From assembly GCA_963698265.1 (NCBI GenBank), contig CAVOQC010000001.1, forward strand, positions 1,145,027 to 1,209,026: a DNA stretch of 64,000 nucleotides, given 5' to 3'. This DNA comes from FEB-7 sp963698265 (GTDB taxonomy: Bacteria; Pseudomonadota; Gammaproteobacteria; Burkholderiales; Usitatibacteraceae). The notes beneath the pieces were generated by a model. That model was not told the origin of the DNA. It saw only the letters and a program-made list of their open reading frames with translations, and made no database searches. Within the stretch, counting starts at the first letter, position 1, and each line of letters begins with the position of its first letter. A program made the translations under genes and the position numbers. This document shows positions 12,645 to 23,490 of the stretch, piece by piece.

Positions 12645-12698
12645 CGCCCGGGCGGAAGCCAGCGCCCGCACCCCCCGCGTGAGCGGCAGGAGGAGACC

Positions 12699-14117
<1,419 letters not shown>

Positions 14118-14195
14118 CACGGCGCACGGCGCCGGATGGAAAGGGCCGGGCGAGGGCGTCTCGCGCCCCGGCCCGGCCCCTGGAGATCGCCGCGG

Positions 14196-14555
14196 CTACT
14201 GGCCGAGTTCCTTCTTCGCCTTCTCCTGGTCCTCGCGGAACTTGTTCATGACCGCGTTGTGCTCCTCGACCGCGGCGCGGATGCCGTTGTTGCTCGCCTC
14301 GATGAAGGCCTTGCGTTCCGCCACGTAGGCCTTCACGCAGTCCTGGTAGTTCTTGAGCGCTTTCGTGAAAGCCTCGCGCTTGTCGTCGTCCTGGATGGCC
14401 TTCACGCCCGGGTAGACGGGCTTGGGCTCGCACTTGGCCGCCGGAACGCTCACGCCGGGCGCCGCGGCGGTAGCAGTAGCGGCGGCGGGGGCCTGCGCGA
14501 GCGTGGCGGTGGTGCCCAGGGCGAGGGCAATCGCGAAGACGGTGCGTTTCATCAT
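14196..14555 (-). CDS. Small secreted protein, helical
   Basis: A 119-residue protein with a signal peptide (about 1-20, ending TLAQA), an Ala/Thr/Pro-rich stretch and a charged helical region from about 50 onward (AFTKALKNYQDCVKAYVAERKAF), likely a coiled coil, ending KAKKELGQ. Two cysteines, in KCEPKP and YQDCVK, could form a disulfide in the periplasm. Small proteins of this shape are common near beta-proteobacterial membrane genes but have no assigned role. It is convergent with the regulator gene, with 78 bases between. Confidence 0.65.
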   Translation of the reverse strand: MMKRTVFAIALALGTTATLAQAPAAATATAAAPGVSVPAAKCEPKPVYPGVKAIQDDDKREAFTKALKNYQDCVKAYVAERKAFIEASNNGIRAAVEEHNAVMNKFREDQEKAKKELGQ

Positions 14556-14613
14556 CGAGTTCCTTTCGGTCGCAAGGTGCGGATTTTACCGTGATAGGGA
14601 GCGGCGGCGAACC

Positions 14614-15102
14614 TCAGGGCTTGCCCTTGGCCGGAGCGGGCGGCGGAATCAGCAGCAGGTCCGGCGCGGAGATGGCGCGGCTCAGCTCCACGGCGGAGAG
14701 AAGGTCGCCGCACACCTTGTCCTGGCCCGTCGGGCAGCTGCTCTTGGCGAGGTCGCGGATCTCGGCGGAATCCTGGGTCGCGAGCGTGGGGCTGCTCAGG
14801 CGCCGGTTGAGCCAGCGGCGGAAAGGTTCGTCCTTGTCGAGGATGGGGCCCGCATCCCCCACCTTGTGCCAGCCGCTGATCACCACGCGCAGCATCGCCT
14901 CGGTGAAGAGGTCCGCGGTCGTGCCCTTGTCGCAGTGACCGAAGTCCTTCACCGACTTCTGCAGCGCGGCCCAGGTGGTCACGCCGTCGATCGCCTTGTT
15001 GGCGCCGTCGCAGGGTTTGTCGGCGGCCGCGGCGCCGAAGCTCGCGGCCGCGAGGAGGAGTGCGGCGGCCCTAGGCCGCCATGCCGGGTCTCTGGGAAGC
15101 AT
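14614..15102 (-). CDS. Secreted protein of unknown function
   Basis: About 162 residues from MLPRDPAWRPRA, which gives a signal peptide ending SFGAAAA. The start overlaps the end of dxs by about 30 bases, suggesting translational coupling; a start 17 codons further upstream is possible but would overlap dxs more. The mature part has four cysteines (KPCDG, GHCDKG, SSCPTG, KVCGDL), consistent with two disulfides, and a proline-rich C-terminus. No family recognised. Co-transcription with dxs follows from the overlap. Confidence 0.6.
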   Translation of the reverse strand: MLPRDPAWRPRAAALLLAAASFGAAAADKPCDGANKAIDGVTTWAALQKSVKDFGHCDKGTTADLFTEAMLRVVISGWHKVGDAGPILDKDEPFRRWLNRRLSSPTLATQDSAEIRDLAKSSCPTGQDKVCGDLLSAVELSRAISAPDLLLIPPPAPAKGKP

Positions 15103-16969
15103 TGCCTTGCGAAAGCCTTTCACGGATGGCACGCGCGATGCCGGGAGCATCAAGGCCGCAATCGGCCAGCAATTGCGCCGGATCGCCGTGTTCGACGAAG
15201 TGGTCGGGAAGGCCCAGCTGGAGAACCTGAACCTCGACGCCCTGGGCCGCGAGCGATTCGAGGACCGCGGAACCCGCGCCGCCCGCGAGGACGTTTTCCT
15301 CGACGGTAACGACGAGTTCGTGGGTGGTGGCGAGCCGCAGGACGAGCGCCTGGTCGAGCGGCTTCACGAAGCGCATGTTGGCGACGGTTGCGCCCAGCTC
15401 GGCGCCGGCGTCGAGCGAGGGGCGCAGCATCGCGCCGAAGGCGAGGATCGCGACCCTGCGCCCCTCGCGGCGGACCACGCCCTCGCCGACCGGCAGGGCC
15501 TCCAGTTGCGCCGACACTTCGGCGCCCGGGCCGGCGCCGCGCGGGTAGCGGATCGCCGACGGGCCGTCGAGCGCGAAGCCGGTGCAGAGCATCCGGCGGC
15601 ATTCGTCCTCGTCGGCCGGCGCCATCACGGTCAGGTTCGGGATGCAGCGCAGGAACGACAGGTCGAAGGCGCCGTGGTGCGTGGGGCCGTCCGCCCCCAC
15701 GAGGCCACCCCGGTCGAGCGCGAAGACCACGGGCAGGTTCTGCAGCGCCACGTCGTGGATCAGCTGGTCGTAGGCGCGCTGCAGGAAGGTGGAGTAGATC
15801 GCGACCACGGGCTTCATGCCGTCGCAGGCGAGCCCCGCGGCGAAGGTGACGGCGTGCTGCTCGGCGATGCCCACGTCGAAGTAGCGGTCCGCGTATTCCT
15901 GGGAGAAACGCACCATGCCCGAGCCCTCGCGCATCGCCGGCGTGATGCCGACGAGCCGGTGGTCCGCCTTCGCCTGGTCGCAGAGCCAGTCGCCGAACAC
16001 CTGCGTGTAGGTCGGCCGCGCCCTCGCGTCGGGGGCCGGCGCGGGCTTCACGATGCCCACGCCCGGATCGAAGCGACCGGGGCCGTGGTAGGCGATGGGG
16101 TCGTCCTCGGCGAAGGCGTAGCCCTGGCCCTTCTTGGTCACCACGTGCAGGAACTGCGGGCCATCGAGGCGCTTCACGTTGGTGAGCGTCTCCAGGAGGG
16201 CGTCGAGGTTGTGCCCGTCGACGGGGCCCGTGTAGTTCAGGCCGAATTCCTCGAAGAGCGTGGAGGGCGTGATCATGCCCTTGGCGTGCCCCTCGAAGCG
16301 CTTGGCGAGCTCCTTCATGGGAGGTGCGACGGAGAGGATCTTGTCGGCGGTGCGCTTCGTCGCCGCGTAGAAGCGCCCGGACATGAGCTTCGCGAGGTAG
16401 TTGTTGAGCGCGCCCACGTTCTCCGAGATCGACATGTCGTTGTCGTTCAGGACCACGATCACGTTGGCGCCGGAGTGCTTCACGTTGTTCAGCGCCTCGA
16501 AGGCCATGCCCGCGGTCATGGCGCCGTCGCCGATGACCGCGACGGCGCGGTGGTCCTTGCCCAGCTGGCGCGCGGCGACCGCCATGCCGAGCGCGGCCGA
16601 AATCGAGGTGGACGAATGCGCGGTGCCGAAGGTGTCGTAGACACTCTCCTCGCGCCGGGGGAAGCCCGCGATGCCGCCCTTCTGCCGCAGCCTCGGCATC
16701 CCTGCGCGCCGCCCGGTGAGGATCTTGTGGCCGTAGGTCTGGTGACCCACGTCCCAGATGATCCGGTCCTCGGGGGTGGCGAACACGTAGTGGAGCGCGA
16801 TGGTGAGCTCCACCGTGCCGAGGTTCGACGACAGGTGCCCGCCGGTGTTCGCCACGGAAGTGACGATGAATCGGCGCAGCTCCGCGGCGAGCGCCGGGAG
16901 CTGCTTGCGGTCGAGCCGCCGGAGATCCGAGGGATCGTTGATCGTCTCGAGGAGGGGGTAGGTGCTCAT
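15071..16969 (-). CDS. dxs: 1-deoxy-D-xylulose-5-phosphate synthase
   Basis: A 632-residue thiamine-diphosphate enzyme that condenses pyruvate with glyceraldehyde 3-phosphate, the entry step of the MEP isoprenoid pathway. Motifs: GGHLSSNLGTVELT near 50, the TPP-binding GDGAMTAGMAFEALNN near 150, and the transketolase pyrimidine domain with DVGIAEQHAVTFAAG. The start MSTYPLLETIN is the usual beta-proteobacterial N-terminus; an in-frame ATG 19 codons upstream was rejected because it only adds a basic tail. In many relatives dxs follows ispA; here ispA lies about 11 kb away on the same strand. Confidence 0.97.
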   Translation of the reverse strand: MSTYPLLETINDPSDLRRLDRKQLPALAAELRRFIVTSVANTGGHLSSNLGTVELTIALHYVFATPEDRIIWDVGHQTYGHKILTGRRAGMPRLRQKGGIAGFPRREESVYDTFGTAHSSTSISAALGMAVAARQLGKDHRAVAVIGDGAMTAGMAFEALNNVKHSGANVIVVLNDNDMSISENVGALNNYLAKLMSGRFYAATKRTADKILSVAPPMKELAKRFEGHAKGMITPSTLFEEFGLNYTGPVDGHNLDALLETLTNVKRLDGPQFLHVVTKKGQGYAFAEDDPIAYHGPGRFDPGVGIVKPAPAPDARARPTYTQVFGDWLCDQAKADHRLVGITPAMREGSGMVRFSQEYADRYFDVGIAEQHAVTFAAGLACDGMKPVVAIYSTFLQRAYDQLIHDVALQNLPVVFALDRGGLVGADGPTHHGAFDLSFLRCIPNLTVMAPADEDECRRMLCTGFALDGPSAIRYPRGAGPGAEVSAQLEALPVGEGVVRREGRRVAILAFGAMLRPSLDAGAELGATVANMRFVKPLDQALVLRLATTHELVVTVEENVLAGGAGSAVLESLAAQGVEVQVLQLGLPDHFVEHGDPAQLLADCGLDAPGIARAIRERLSQGNASQRPGMAA

Positions 16970-17132
16970 GCGGTGCTTGCGGCGGCGGGGGGCCGGAGTG
17001 AGGCATTTTGCCGCAACTGGGCGCATCCCGTCTGCGCGGCCTCAAATGGAACGGAGATGGCGAGGGCCTTCCCGTCGCGCGCGGGACGCAGGTGGGTGAG
17101 CCGGGCTCGCGCCGGGCCTTTCTCGCCCGTTT

Positions 17133-17150
17133 TGTCCGGTATTTCGGACA
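17133..17150. promoter_or_regulatory. Inverted repeat TGTCCG-N6-CGGACA
   Basis: A perfect 6-base inverted repeat within the 399-base gap between dxs and the TonB receptor, about 125 bases upstream of the receptor promoter. Its shape is that of a dimeric regulator's operator. The TetR-family gene in the downstream cluster is a candidate binder, but nothing in the sequence proves that. Confidence 0.4.
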
Positions 17151-17273
17151 GGTTTTCCAGATTCCGATACGCGCCGGGCTGTAATGGTCTCCGTTACTTA
17201 TTCAGCGCCCGATGAATTTATAAGTATTTGATAAACAACGCGCAGAACAGTTATTTCACCGATAAATGAAATC

Positions 17274-17303
17274 TTGACGAAGTCCATGAGACTGCACTAG
17301 ATT
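17274..17303 (+). promoter_or_regulatory. Candidate sigma-70 promoter of the TonB-receptor cluster
   Basis: TTGACG and TAGATT are spaced by 18 bases inside the only AT-rich stretch of the gap. About 65 bases of leader precede the receptor ATG. The rest of the gap holds no coding potential that I can support. Confidence 0.6.
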
Positions 17304-17368
17304 GCGGACCACGCGGCCGGTGTCCGGTAAGCGCGACGCACAATAATTCCAATCCTGAGGGGGAATCC

Positions 17369-19771
17369 ATGGCATCGAAACGACAGCATTCGGTCCGGAC
17401 GCTGCACGCGGCCATCGCGCTGGCATTGACGCAGGGCGCGGTCGTCGCCTCGGCGCAGGACCAGGCGCCGGAGACGGGCATCAAGGTGGCCCAGGCCACG
17501 CAGGCGGGGTCGCAGGCGAAGGACGCGAAGAAGGACAGCCCCACCGCGGTCGAGCAGATCGTCGTCACCGCGCGGCGACGCGAAGAGCTGCTGCAGGACG
17601 TTCCCGGTGCCGTGAGCGCCTTCTCCGCCGCGGCGATCGAGGCGGCGGGCATCCCGGACCTCACGGGCATCGCGAACCTCGTGCCCAGCACGACGCTCAA
17701 GCCTTCGCGCGCGACCAACTCCACGCTCACGGCCTTCATTCGCGGCGTCGGCCAGCAGGACCCGCTCGCCGGCTACGAGCAGGGCGTCGGGATCTACCTG
17801 GACGACGTCTACCTTGCGCGCCCGCAGGGCGCGCTCTCGGACATCTACGACATCGAGCGGATCGAGATCCTGCGCGGCCCCCAGGGAACGCTCTACGGAC
17901 GCAACACGATCGGCGGCGCGATCAAGTACGTGACGCGCAGGCTCTCGGCGAAGACCGAGCTGAACGTGAAGGCGACGCTGGGCAGCTACAACCAGCAGGA
18001 CCTGAGCGTCCGGGGCAGCGTGCCGGTGACCGACACGGTGAGGCTCGGCGCCACCCTGGCTTCCTTCAACCGGGACGGGTACGGCACGAACGTCGTCAAC
18101 GGCAAGGACAACTACAACAAGGACGTGCTGGCGGGCCGGATCACGGCGGAGTTCACGCCGACGAGTTCGCTCTTCATCCGATTCGCCGCCGACCGCACGG
18201 TCGACGATTCGCTGCCCAAGCAGGGGTACCGCCTGACGGCCGGTCCCGCCCCGGGCAGCGAGCCCGTGCTCTCGGGCAGCTTCGACACGCGGGCCAACCT
18301 GTACAGCGTCCTCGGCCACGCCCAGCAAGTGAAGACCAGCGGCGAATCGCTGCTGGTGGACTACACGATCAGCCCGACCCTGTCGTTCAAGTCGATCACC
18401 GCGACGCGCCGCTCCAAGTCCTACGCGCCGATCGACTTCGATTCCCTCAACACGCCCCTGTTCGAGGCGCCCGCGATCTACGAGGACGACCAGAAGAGCC
18501 AGGAATTCCAGTTCACGTACACGGGAAGCAAGTGGCAGGGTGTCGCGGGCGCCTATTTCATGCGCGCGAACGCCTTCAATGAGTTCGACGTGCTCTTCAA
18601 CGCCGCGGGCGGGCTGTCCCTCTACACGCTGGACGACATCGACACCAAGACCTGGGCCGCTTTCGCCGACGCGAGCTACGAAGTCTCGGACCGGCTCAAC
18701 GTGACGCTGGGCGGGCGCTACACGAGCGACCAGCGGCAGGCGCGCATCTACAAGCGGACCTATTTCGGCCTCGCCGGCTCTCCCACGCTCGGCAATCCCG
18801 CGGCCGCGGCCTCGGCCGTCGTCAACACCGACATGAGCAAGAGCGACCTGGACCGCACCGACAAGAAGTTCACGCCCAAGGTCGGCTTCGGCTGGAAGCT
18901 CACTCCGGAACAGAACCTGTACGCGACCTACTCCGAGGGCTTCAAGGGCGGGCTGTTCGACCCCCGCATGGACCTCGGGGGCAACCCCACCAGCGCCACC
19001 TCGCTCGAGAAGCGCAAGGGAGTCAAGCCCGAAGAGGTCAAGAGCTTCGAGGTGGGCCTGAAGTCCGCGATGAACAACGGCCGCATCCAGACCAACGCGG
19101 CGGCGTTCTTCACGGACTACACGAACGTCCAGATCCCGGGTTCGATCCCGACCTTCGACGCCGCCGGGACCGTGACCGGATTCGCCGGAAACGTGACCAA
19201 CGCCGGCAAGGCCGAGATCAAGGGCCTCGAGTTCGAGGCCCTCGCGCGGGTCACCGACGCGTTCACGGTGAGTGGCATGGTCTCGTTCATCGACGCCGAG
19301 TACAAGGAGTGGATCGTCGCCAACGGGCTCACGGGAGCGGCCGCCGCGCTGGTCAACATCGCCTCCGCGGCGGAGTTCCAGAACACGCCGAGAAAGGCGG
19401 CCAGCATCTCGGGGACCTACGAGTGGCCGATGGCCGTCGCCGGCAAGAGCGGGCGTCTCGCGCTGACGAACACGATGTCCTACAAGGACAAGGTGTACCA
19501 ATTCGAGTTCGTGCGCCCGACCGGCGTCCCGGCGATCGACGCCAACGTGGGAGCGGCGGAAGCGCTGGCGCAGGCGGCCCACACGCTCTGGGATGCGAGC
19601 CTCACGTGGACGAGCAGCGACCGCAGGGTCCAGGTGGCCCTGATCGGGCGCAACCTGACCGACAAGCGCTACAAGGTCGCCGGCTACACCTTCGGGGCTT
19701 TCTTCAACACGGTCACGGCCTTCTACGGCGATCCGCGCACGGTCAAGCTCACCGCGAGCTACTCGTTCTGA
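17369..19771 (+). CDS. TonB-dependent outer-membrane receptor
   Basis: An 800-residue receptor. Signal peptide about 1-29 (VVASAQ), a TonB-box-like EQIVVTARRR near 62-71, the plug domain from about 75 to 185 (FIRGVGQQD, VGIYLDDVYLARPQGA, EILRGPQGTLYGRNTIGGAI), then a 22-strand barrel ending in SYSF with the C-terminal Phe used by the Bam machinery. It is of the broad family found with carbohydrate or aromatic-compound uptake as well as siderophores. The neighbours are a hydrolase, a TetR regulator, a Liv transporter and an acyl-CoA ligase rather than iron genes, so an organic nutrient is the likelier ligand. It is preceded by the promoter noted above. Confidence 0.95.
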   Translation: MASKRQHSVRTLHAAIALALTQGAVVASAQDQAPETGIKVAQATQAGSQAKDAKKDSPTAVEQIVVTARRREELLQDVPGAVSAFSAAAIEAAGIPDLTGIANLVPSTTLKPSRATNSTLTAFIRGVGQQDPLAGYEQGVGIYLDDVYLARPQGALSDIYDIERIEILRGPQGTLYGRNTIGGAIKYVTRRLSAKTELNVKATLGSYNQQDLSVRGSVPVTDTVRLGATLASFNRDGYGTNVVNGKDNYNKDVLAGRITAEFTPTSSLFIRFAADRTVDDSLPKQGYRLTAGPAPGSEPVLSGSFDTRANLYSVLGHAQQVKTSGESLLVDYTISPTLSFKSITATRRSKSYAPIDFDSLNTPLFEAPAIYEDDQKSQEFQFTYTGSKWQGVAGAYFMRANAFNEFDVLFNAAGGLSLYTLDDIDTKTWAAFADASYEVSDRLNVTLGGRYTSDQRQARIYKRTYFGLAGSPTLGNPAAAASAVVNTDMSKSDLDRTDKKFTPKVGFGWKLTPEQNLYATYSEGFKGGLFDPRMDLGGNPTSATSLEKRKGVKPEEVKSFEVGLKSAMNNGRIQTNAAAFFTDYTNVQIPGSIPTFDAAGTVTGFAGNVTNAGKAEIKGLEFEALARVTDAFTVSGMVSFIDAEYKEWIVANGLTGAAAALVNIASAAEFQNTPRKAASISGTYEWPMAVAGKSGRLALTNTMSYKDKVYQFEFVRPTGVPAIDANVGAAEALAQAAHTLWDASLTWTSSDRRVQVALIGRNLTDKRYKVAGYTFGAFFNTVTAFYGDPRTVKLTASYSF

Positions 19772-19790
19772 CCTGCACCGCCTGAGCTGA

Positions 19791-19816
19791 CCGGCGGCGC
19801 CGCCAGGCGCCGCCGG
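19791..19816 (+). terminator. Strong GC hairpin after the TonB receptor
   Basis: An 11-base perfect stem, CCGGCGGCGCC with GGCGCCGCCGG, closes a 4-base loop 19 bases after the receptor stop. No U-tract follows, so it may attenuate or protect the mRNA 3' end rather than stop transcription completely. This would lower expression of the hydrolase and transporter relative to the receptor. Confidence 0.5.
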
Positions 19817-19891
19817 CCTGATTCGGCGATCATCGGGGCCGCAGGCACCGCCCCGGCGGGCAGCCGCACGCTTTCCGGCGAAGGAGGAACC

Positions 19892-20764
19892 ATGGCCACT
19901 TTTGTCGAACGGACCTGGAAGGGCGTGGGCGACCTCGCGCTCCACGCCCGCGACTACGCGGGCGACGGCGGCCCCGCGCGCTGTCCCGTCGTCTGCATCC
20001 ACGGGCTCACCCGCAATTCCGGCGATTTCGAGGATGTCGCGCCCTGGATCGCCACGCAGGGCCGGCGCGTCATCGCGGTCGACATCCGCGGCCGCGGCCG
20101 CTCGGCGCGCGATCCCGATCCCCGGCGCTATCACCCCGCCGTCTATGCCGCGGACGTGCTGAAGCTCCTCGACGAGGCCGGCATCGCCCGCGCCGTCTTC
20201 ATCGGCACCTCCATGGGCGGCATCATCACCATGGCGATCGCCCTGAAGCGCCTGCGGGCCATCGCCGCGGCCGTGCTGAACGACATCGGCCCCGTGATCT
20301 CCATGGCGGGGCTCACGCGCATCAAGGGCTACGTGGGGCAGGGGCGTCCCGTGGAGTCCTGGGACGATGCCGCGGCCTACATCCAGTCCATCAACGGAGC
20401 GGCGTTTCCGGACAACACCCCGGCAGACTGGCACGCGTGGGCGAAGCGCACCTATCGCGCCGACGAGAACGGACGGCTCGCCCTGGACTACGACCCGACG
20501 ATCGCGGCCGCCATACAGGGCGCGAAACTCAAGCCCACGTCGTTTCTCGCGAAAATGCTCTTCCGCCGTCTCGCCCGAAACCGCCCGACGCTGCTCGTCC
20601 GCGGCGCGATCTCCGACATCCTGGGCCCGGAGGAGGCCGAGTACATGCGCCGCACCGCTCCCGGCATGCAGTACGCCGAGGTGCCCGGCGTGGGCCACGC
20701 GCCGATGCTCACGGAACCCGCGGCGCGGGCCGCGCTCGCGAGCTTCCTCGCGGGCGTTGCATGA
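19892..20764 (+). CDS. Alpha/beta hydrolase
   Basis: A 290-residue cytoplasmic alpha/beta-fold hydrolase. The oxyanion segment CIHGLTRNSGDF is near residue 35, the nucleophile elbow GTSMGG has Ser at about 107, and the catalytic His lies in GVGHAPML near 269. An Asp acid is expected in the SDILGPE region. A good ribosome site (GGAGGA) precedes the ATG. Members cleave esters, lactones or C-C bonds of ring-cleavage products. Lying between the receptor and a TetR gene and upstream of a CoA ligase, it could release a carboxylic acid from an ester substrate; this role is inferred from context. Confidence 0.9.
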   Translation: MATFVERTWKGVGDLALHARDYAGDGGPARCPVVCIHGLTRNSGDFEDVAPWIATQGRRVIAVDIRGRGRSARDPDPRRYHPAVYAADVLKLLDEAGIARAVFIGTSMGGIITMAIALKRLRAIAAAVLNDIGPVISMAGLTRIKGYVGQGRPVESWDDAAAYIQSINGAAFPDNTPADWHAWAKRTYRADENGRLALDYDPTIAAAIQGAKLKPTSFLAKMLFRRLARNRPTLLVRGAISDILGPEEAEYMRRTAPGMQYAEVPGVGHAPMLTEPAARAALASFLAGVA

Positions 20765-20768
20765 CGCG

Positions 20769-21470
20769 ATGCCCAGGGCCGCGAACAAGGCCGCCCCGCG
20801 TGGCCGCCCCGTGCGCAGGCTCGCGGAGGCGGTCGAGACGCGCGGGCTCATCCTCGACCACGCCGAGGCGCTGTTCGCGCGCCACGGGCTCCACGGCGTC
20901 ACCGTGCGCGAGGTGGGGAGTTCCGCCGGCGTCGACCCTGCGCTCGTGCACTACTACTTCGAGACCAAGAAGGGCCTCTTCGACGCCGTCTTCGAGCGGC
21001 GGGCCGAGGTCCTCAACGCGGAGCGGATCAGCTCCATGGACGCCTATGCGCTCGCCGCCGGCGAGCGCATCTCGGCCGAAGGCTGCATCGAGGCCTTCCT
21101 CGAGCCGATCCTGCGCCACTCGATCCAGGGCGACGAGCGCTGGAAGAACTACTTTCGCCTCCTCGCGCTGGTCAACAATTCGCCCGACTGGGGCGGCCGG
21201 ATGATGACGCGCCACTTCGATCCGGTCATCCGGCGCCTGATCGACCTGCTGCGCCGCTGCATGCCGAAGGCGAGCGACGTCGACCTGTACTGGTGCTACC
21301 ACTTCCTGTCCGGGGCGCTCACGCTGAGCCTCTCGGAGACCGGGCGCATCGACCGGCTGTCCGCGGGCGCGTGTGCCTCCGCGGACATGGAAGCCATCCT
21401 GCGCCGGATGGTGCCGTTCATCGCGGCAGGCTTCCGGCGCGTCTGCCAGCCCGGGCCGCAGGCCACCTGA
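20769..21470 (+). CDS. TetR/AcrR family regulator
   Basis: A 233-residue repressor-type protein. The N-terminal helix-turn-helix (about 28-75) shows LDHAEALFARHG, VTVREVGSSAGVDPALVHYYF and TKKGLFDAVF, the canonical TetR pattern. The C-terminal ligand-binding part is diverse and resembles regulators with a WxxYFRLLALVNNSP segment found near fatty-acid and aromatic catabolic genes. It starts 4 bases after the hydrolase stop, so it is in the same transcript as the genes it probably controls. It has a basic N-terminal extension (NKAAPRGRPVRR). Its likely effector is the cluster's substrate or its CoA ester. Confidence 0.92.
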   Translation: MPRAANKAAPRGRPVRRLAEAVETRGLILDHAEALFARHGLHGVTVREVGSSAGVDPALVHYYFETKKGLFDAVFERRAEVLNAERISSMDAYALAAGERISAEGCIEAFLEPILRHSIQGDERWKNYFRLLALVNNSPDWGGRMMTRHFDPVIRRLIDLLRRCMPKASDVDLYWCYHFLSGALTLSLSETGRIDRLSAGACASADMEAILRRMVPFIAAGFRRVCQPGPQAT

Positions 21471-21499
21471 TCCCGCGCACTTTTTCCGAGGAGATGTCC

Positions 21500-22681
21500 A
21501 TGGCTTTGAAGAACTTCATGATCGTGCTGGCCCTGTGGGCCGCAGCCGGCGCCGCGAGCGCCCAGGAACTGCGCATCGCCCTGATCCTGGGCAAGACCGG
21601 CCCCTTCGAGGCCTATGCGAAGGAAACCGAGGCCGGTTTCATGATGGGCCTGGAATACCTGACCGGCGGCAAGATGGAGCTCGGCGGCCGCAAGATCCGG
21701 GTGATCGTGAAGGACGACCAGCTGAAGCCCGACCTCGCCAAGACCGCGCTCGCCGAGGCCTACGGCGACGACAAGGTGGCGATCGCGGTGGGCACGACCT
21801 CCTCGGGTGCGACGCTCGCGATGCTGCCGGTGGCCGAGGAGTACCGCAAGATCCTGATCGTCGAGCCGGCGGTGGCCGACAGCATCACGGGCGACAAGTG
21901 GAACCGCCACATCTTCCGCACCAGCCGCAACTCGACGCAGGACGGCCTCGCGGGCGCGGCAACGCTCATGGGCAAGGCGAGCGTGGCTTTCCTCGCGCAG
22001 GACTACGCCTTCGGGCGCGACGGCGTGAAGGCCGCGAAGGACGCGCTGGCGACGATCGGCAGCAAGGCCACCGTCGTGCACGAGGAGTACGCGCCGCAGA
22101 ACACCACCGACTTCACCGCCTCCGCCCAGCGCATCTTCGACGCGCTCAAGGCCCACCCCGAGCCGCGCATCCTCGGGATCATCTGGGCGGGCCCGCACCC
22201 GCTGTCCAAGATCGCGGATCTGAAGCCCGGGCGCTACGGCATCGTGCTCGCCCCCGGCGGCAACATCCTGCCGGTGTTGAAGACCTGGAAGAGCTACGCG
22301 GGCACCGAGGGCGCGATCTTCTACTACTACGGGTTCCCGAAGAACCCCATGAACGACTGGCTCGTGGCGGAGTACCGCAAGCGCTACAACGCGCCGCCGG
22401 ACATGTTCACCGCCGGCGGGTTCACGGCCGCGAGCGCGGTGGTCGCCGCGCTGAAGAAGGTGCCTTCGGGAGACACGGAGAAGCTGATCGCCGCGATGGA
22501 GGGCATGGAGTTCGACACGCCGAAGGGGAAGATGAGCTTCCGCAAGGAGGACCACCAGGCGATGCAGGCGATGTACCACTTCCGCATCAAGCGGGAACAG
22601 AAGGACGAGTGGGACCTCCTGGAGCTGGTGCGCGAGATTCCCGCGAGCGAGCTGCCCGTCCCCGTCCGGAACAAGCGCTGA
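21500..22681 (+). CDS. Branched-chain-type ABC transporter substrate-binding protein
   Basis: A 393-residue periplasmic binding protein of the LivJ/LivK (Peripla_BP_6) family. The signal peptide is about 1-20 (LALWAAAGAASA), followed by LRIALILGKTGPFEAYAKE, the typical first strand and ligand loop. The ATG chosen has GAGGAG about 6 bases ahead; an in-frame ATG two codons earlier abuts that site and is too close. Proteins of this family that sit beside CoA ligases often bind aromatic or aliphatic carboxylates rather than leucine. First gene of a complete five-gene transporter. Confidence 0.93.
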   Translation: MALKNFMIVLALWAAAGAASAQELRIALILGKTGPFEAYAKETEAGFMMGLEYLTGGKMELGGRKIRVIVKDDQLKPDLAKTALAEAYGDDKVAIAVGTTSSGATLAMLPVAEEYRKILIVEPAVADSITGDKWNRHIFRTSRNSTQDGLAGAATLMGKASVAFLAQDYAFGRDGVKAAKDALATIGSKATVVHEEYAPQNTTDFTASAQRIFDALKAHPEPRILGIIWAGPHPLSKIADLKPGRYGIVLAPGGNILPVLKTWKSYAGTEGAIFYYYGFPKNPMNDWLVAEYRKRYNAPPDMFTAGGFTAASAVVAALKKVPSGDTEKLIAAMEGMEFDTPKGKMSFRKEDHQAMQAMYHFRIKREQKDEWDLLELVREIPASELPVPVRNKR

Positions 22682-22707
22682 GCCGGAAGCGAACGAAGAG
22701 GCCCGCC

Positions 22708-23490
22708 GTGTCCGCGCTTCCCGCCACGCACCCGGTGCTTTCGACGCGCGGCCTCACGGTGCGCTTCGGGGGCCACGTCGCGGTGAATGCGGTGAGCGCC
22801 GACTTCCACCCCGGGACGCTCACCGCGATCGTGGGCCCGAACGGCGCCGGGAAGACCACGTACTTCAACCTCGTCTCCGGGCAGCTCGCGGCGAGCGCCG
22901 GATCGGTGCACCTCTTCGGCGAGGACGTCACGCGGCTCGGCGCGGCGCAGCGCGCCCAGCGCGGCATCGGCCGGGCGTTCCAGCTGACGCAGCTCTTCCC
23001 GAACCTCACGGTGATCGAGAACGTGCGGCTCGCCGTGCAGAGCCGCGCACGCGCGGGGCTCAATTTCCTCTCGCTCTGGACCGGGCACGTGGAGCTGATC
23101 GAGAAGGCGGAGCACTTCCTGAGCCGCGTGGCGCTGGCCGACCGGCGGCACGCGGCCGCGGCCTCGCTCTCCCACGGCGAGCAGAGGAAGCTCGAGGTGG
23201 CGATTCTCCTCGCGCTCGAGCCGCAGGTCCTCATGTTCGACGAGCCCACCGCGGGCATGAGCGTGGACGAGGTGCCGATCGTCCTCGAGCTGATCCAGCA
23301 CATCAAGGACCAGGGCGACCGCACGGTGCTGCTGGTCGAGCACAAGCTGGACGTGGTGCGCTCGCTCGCCGACCGCATCCTCGTCCTCCACGACGGCGCC
23401 CTCGTGGCCGACGGCGACTTCGCCACGGTGATGGCTTCCCCCATCGTCCAGGAGGCGTACCTGGGCATCGCGGAGGACGGCGATGGCTGA
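22708..23490 (+). CDS. ABC transporter ATP-binding protein, LivG type
   Basis: A 260-residue ATPase. Walker A GPNGAGKTT near 41, the LivG-typical RGIGRAFQLTQLFPNLTVIENV, signature LSHGEQRKLE, Walker B LMFDEPTAGM, and H-loop LLVEHKLDVV. No ATG is available at the right place; a GTG 27 bases after the binding-protein stop gives a normal N-terminus (SALPATHPVLSTRGLTV). It forms the cytoplasmic motor with the LivF-type protein that overlaps its 3' end by 8 bases. Confidence 0.93.
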   Translation: MSALPATHPVLSTRGLTVRFGGHVAVNAVSADFHPGTLTAIVGPNGAGKTTYFNLVSGQLAASAGSVHLFGEDVTRLGAAQRAQRGIGRAFQLTQLFPNLTVIENVRLAVQSRARAGLNFLSLWTGHVELIEKAEHFLSRVALADRRHAAAASLSHGEQRKLEVAILLALEPQVLMFDEPTAGMSVDEVPIVLELIQHIKDQGDRTVLLVEHKLDVVRSLADRILVLHDGALVADGDFATVMASPIVQEAYLGIAEDGDG

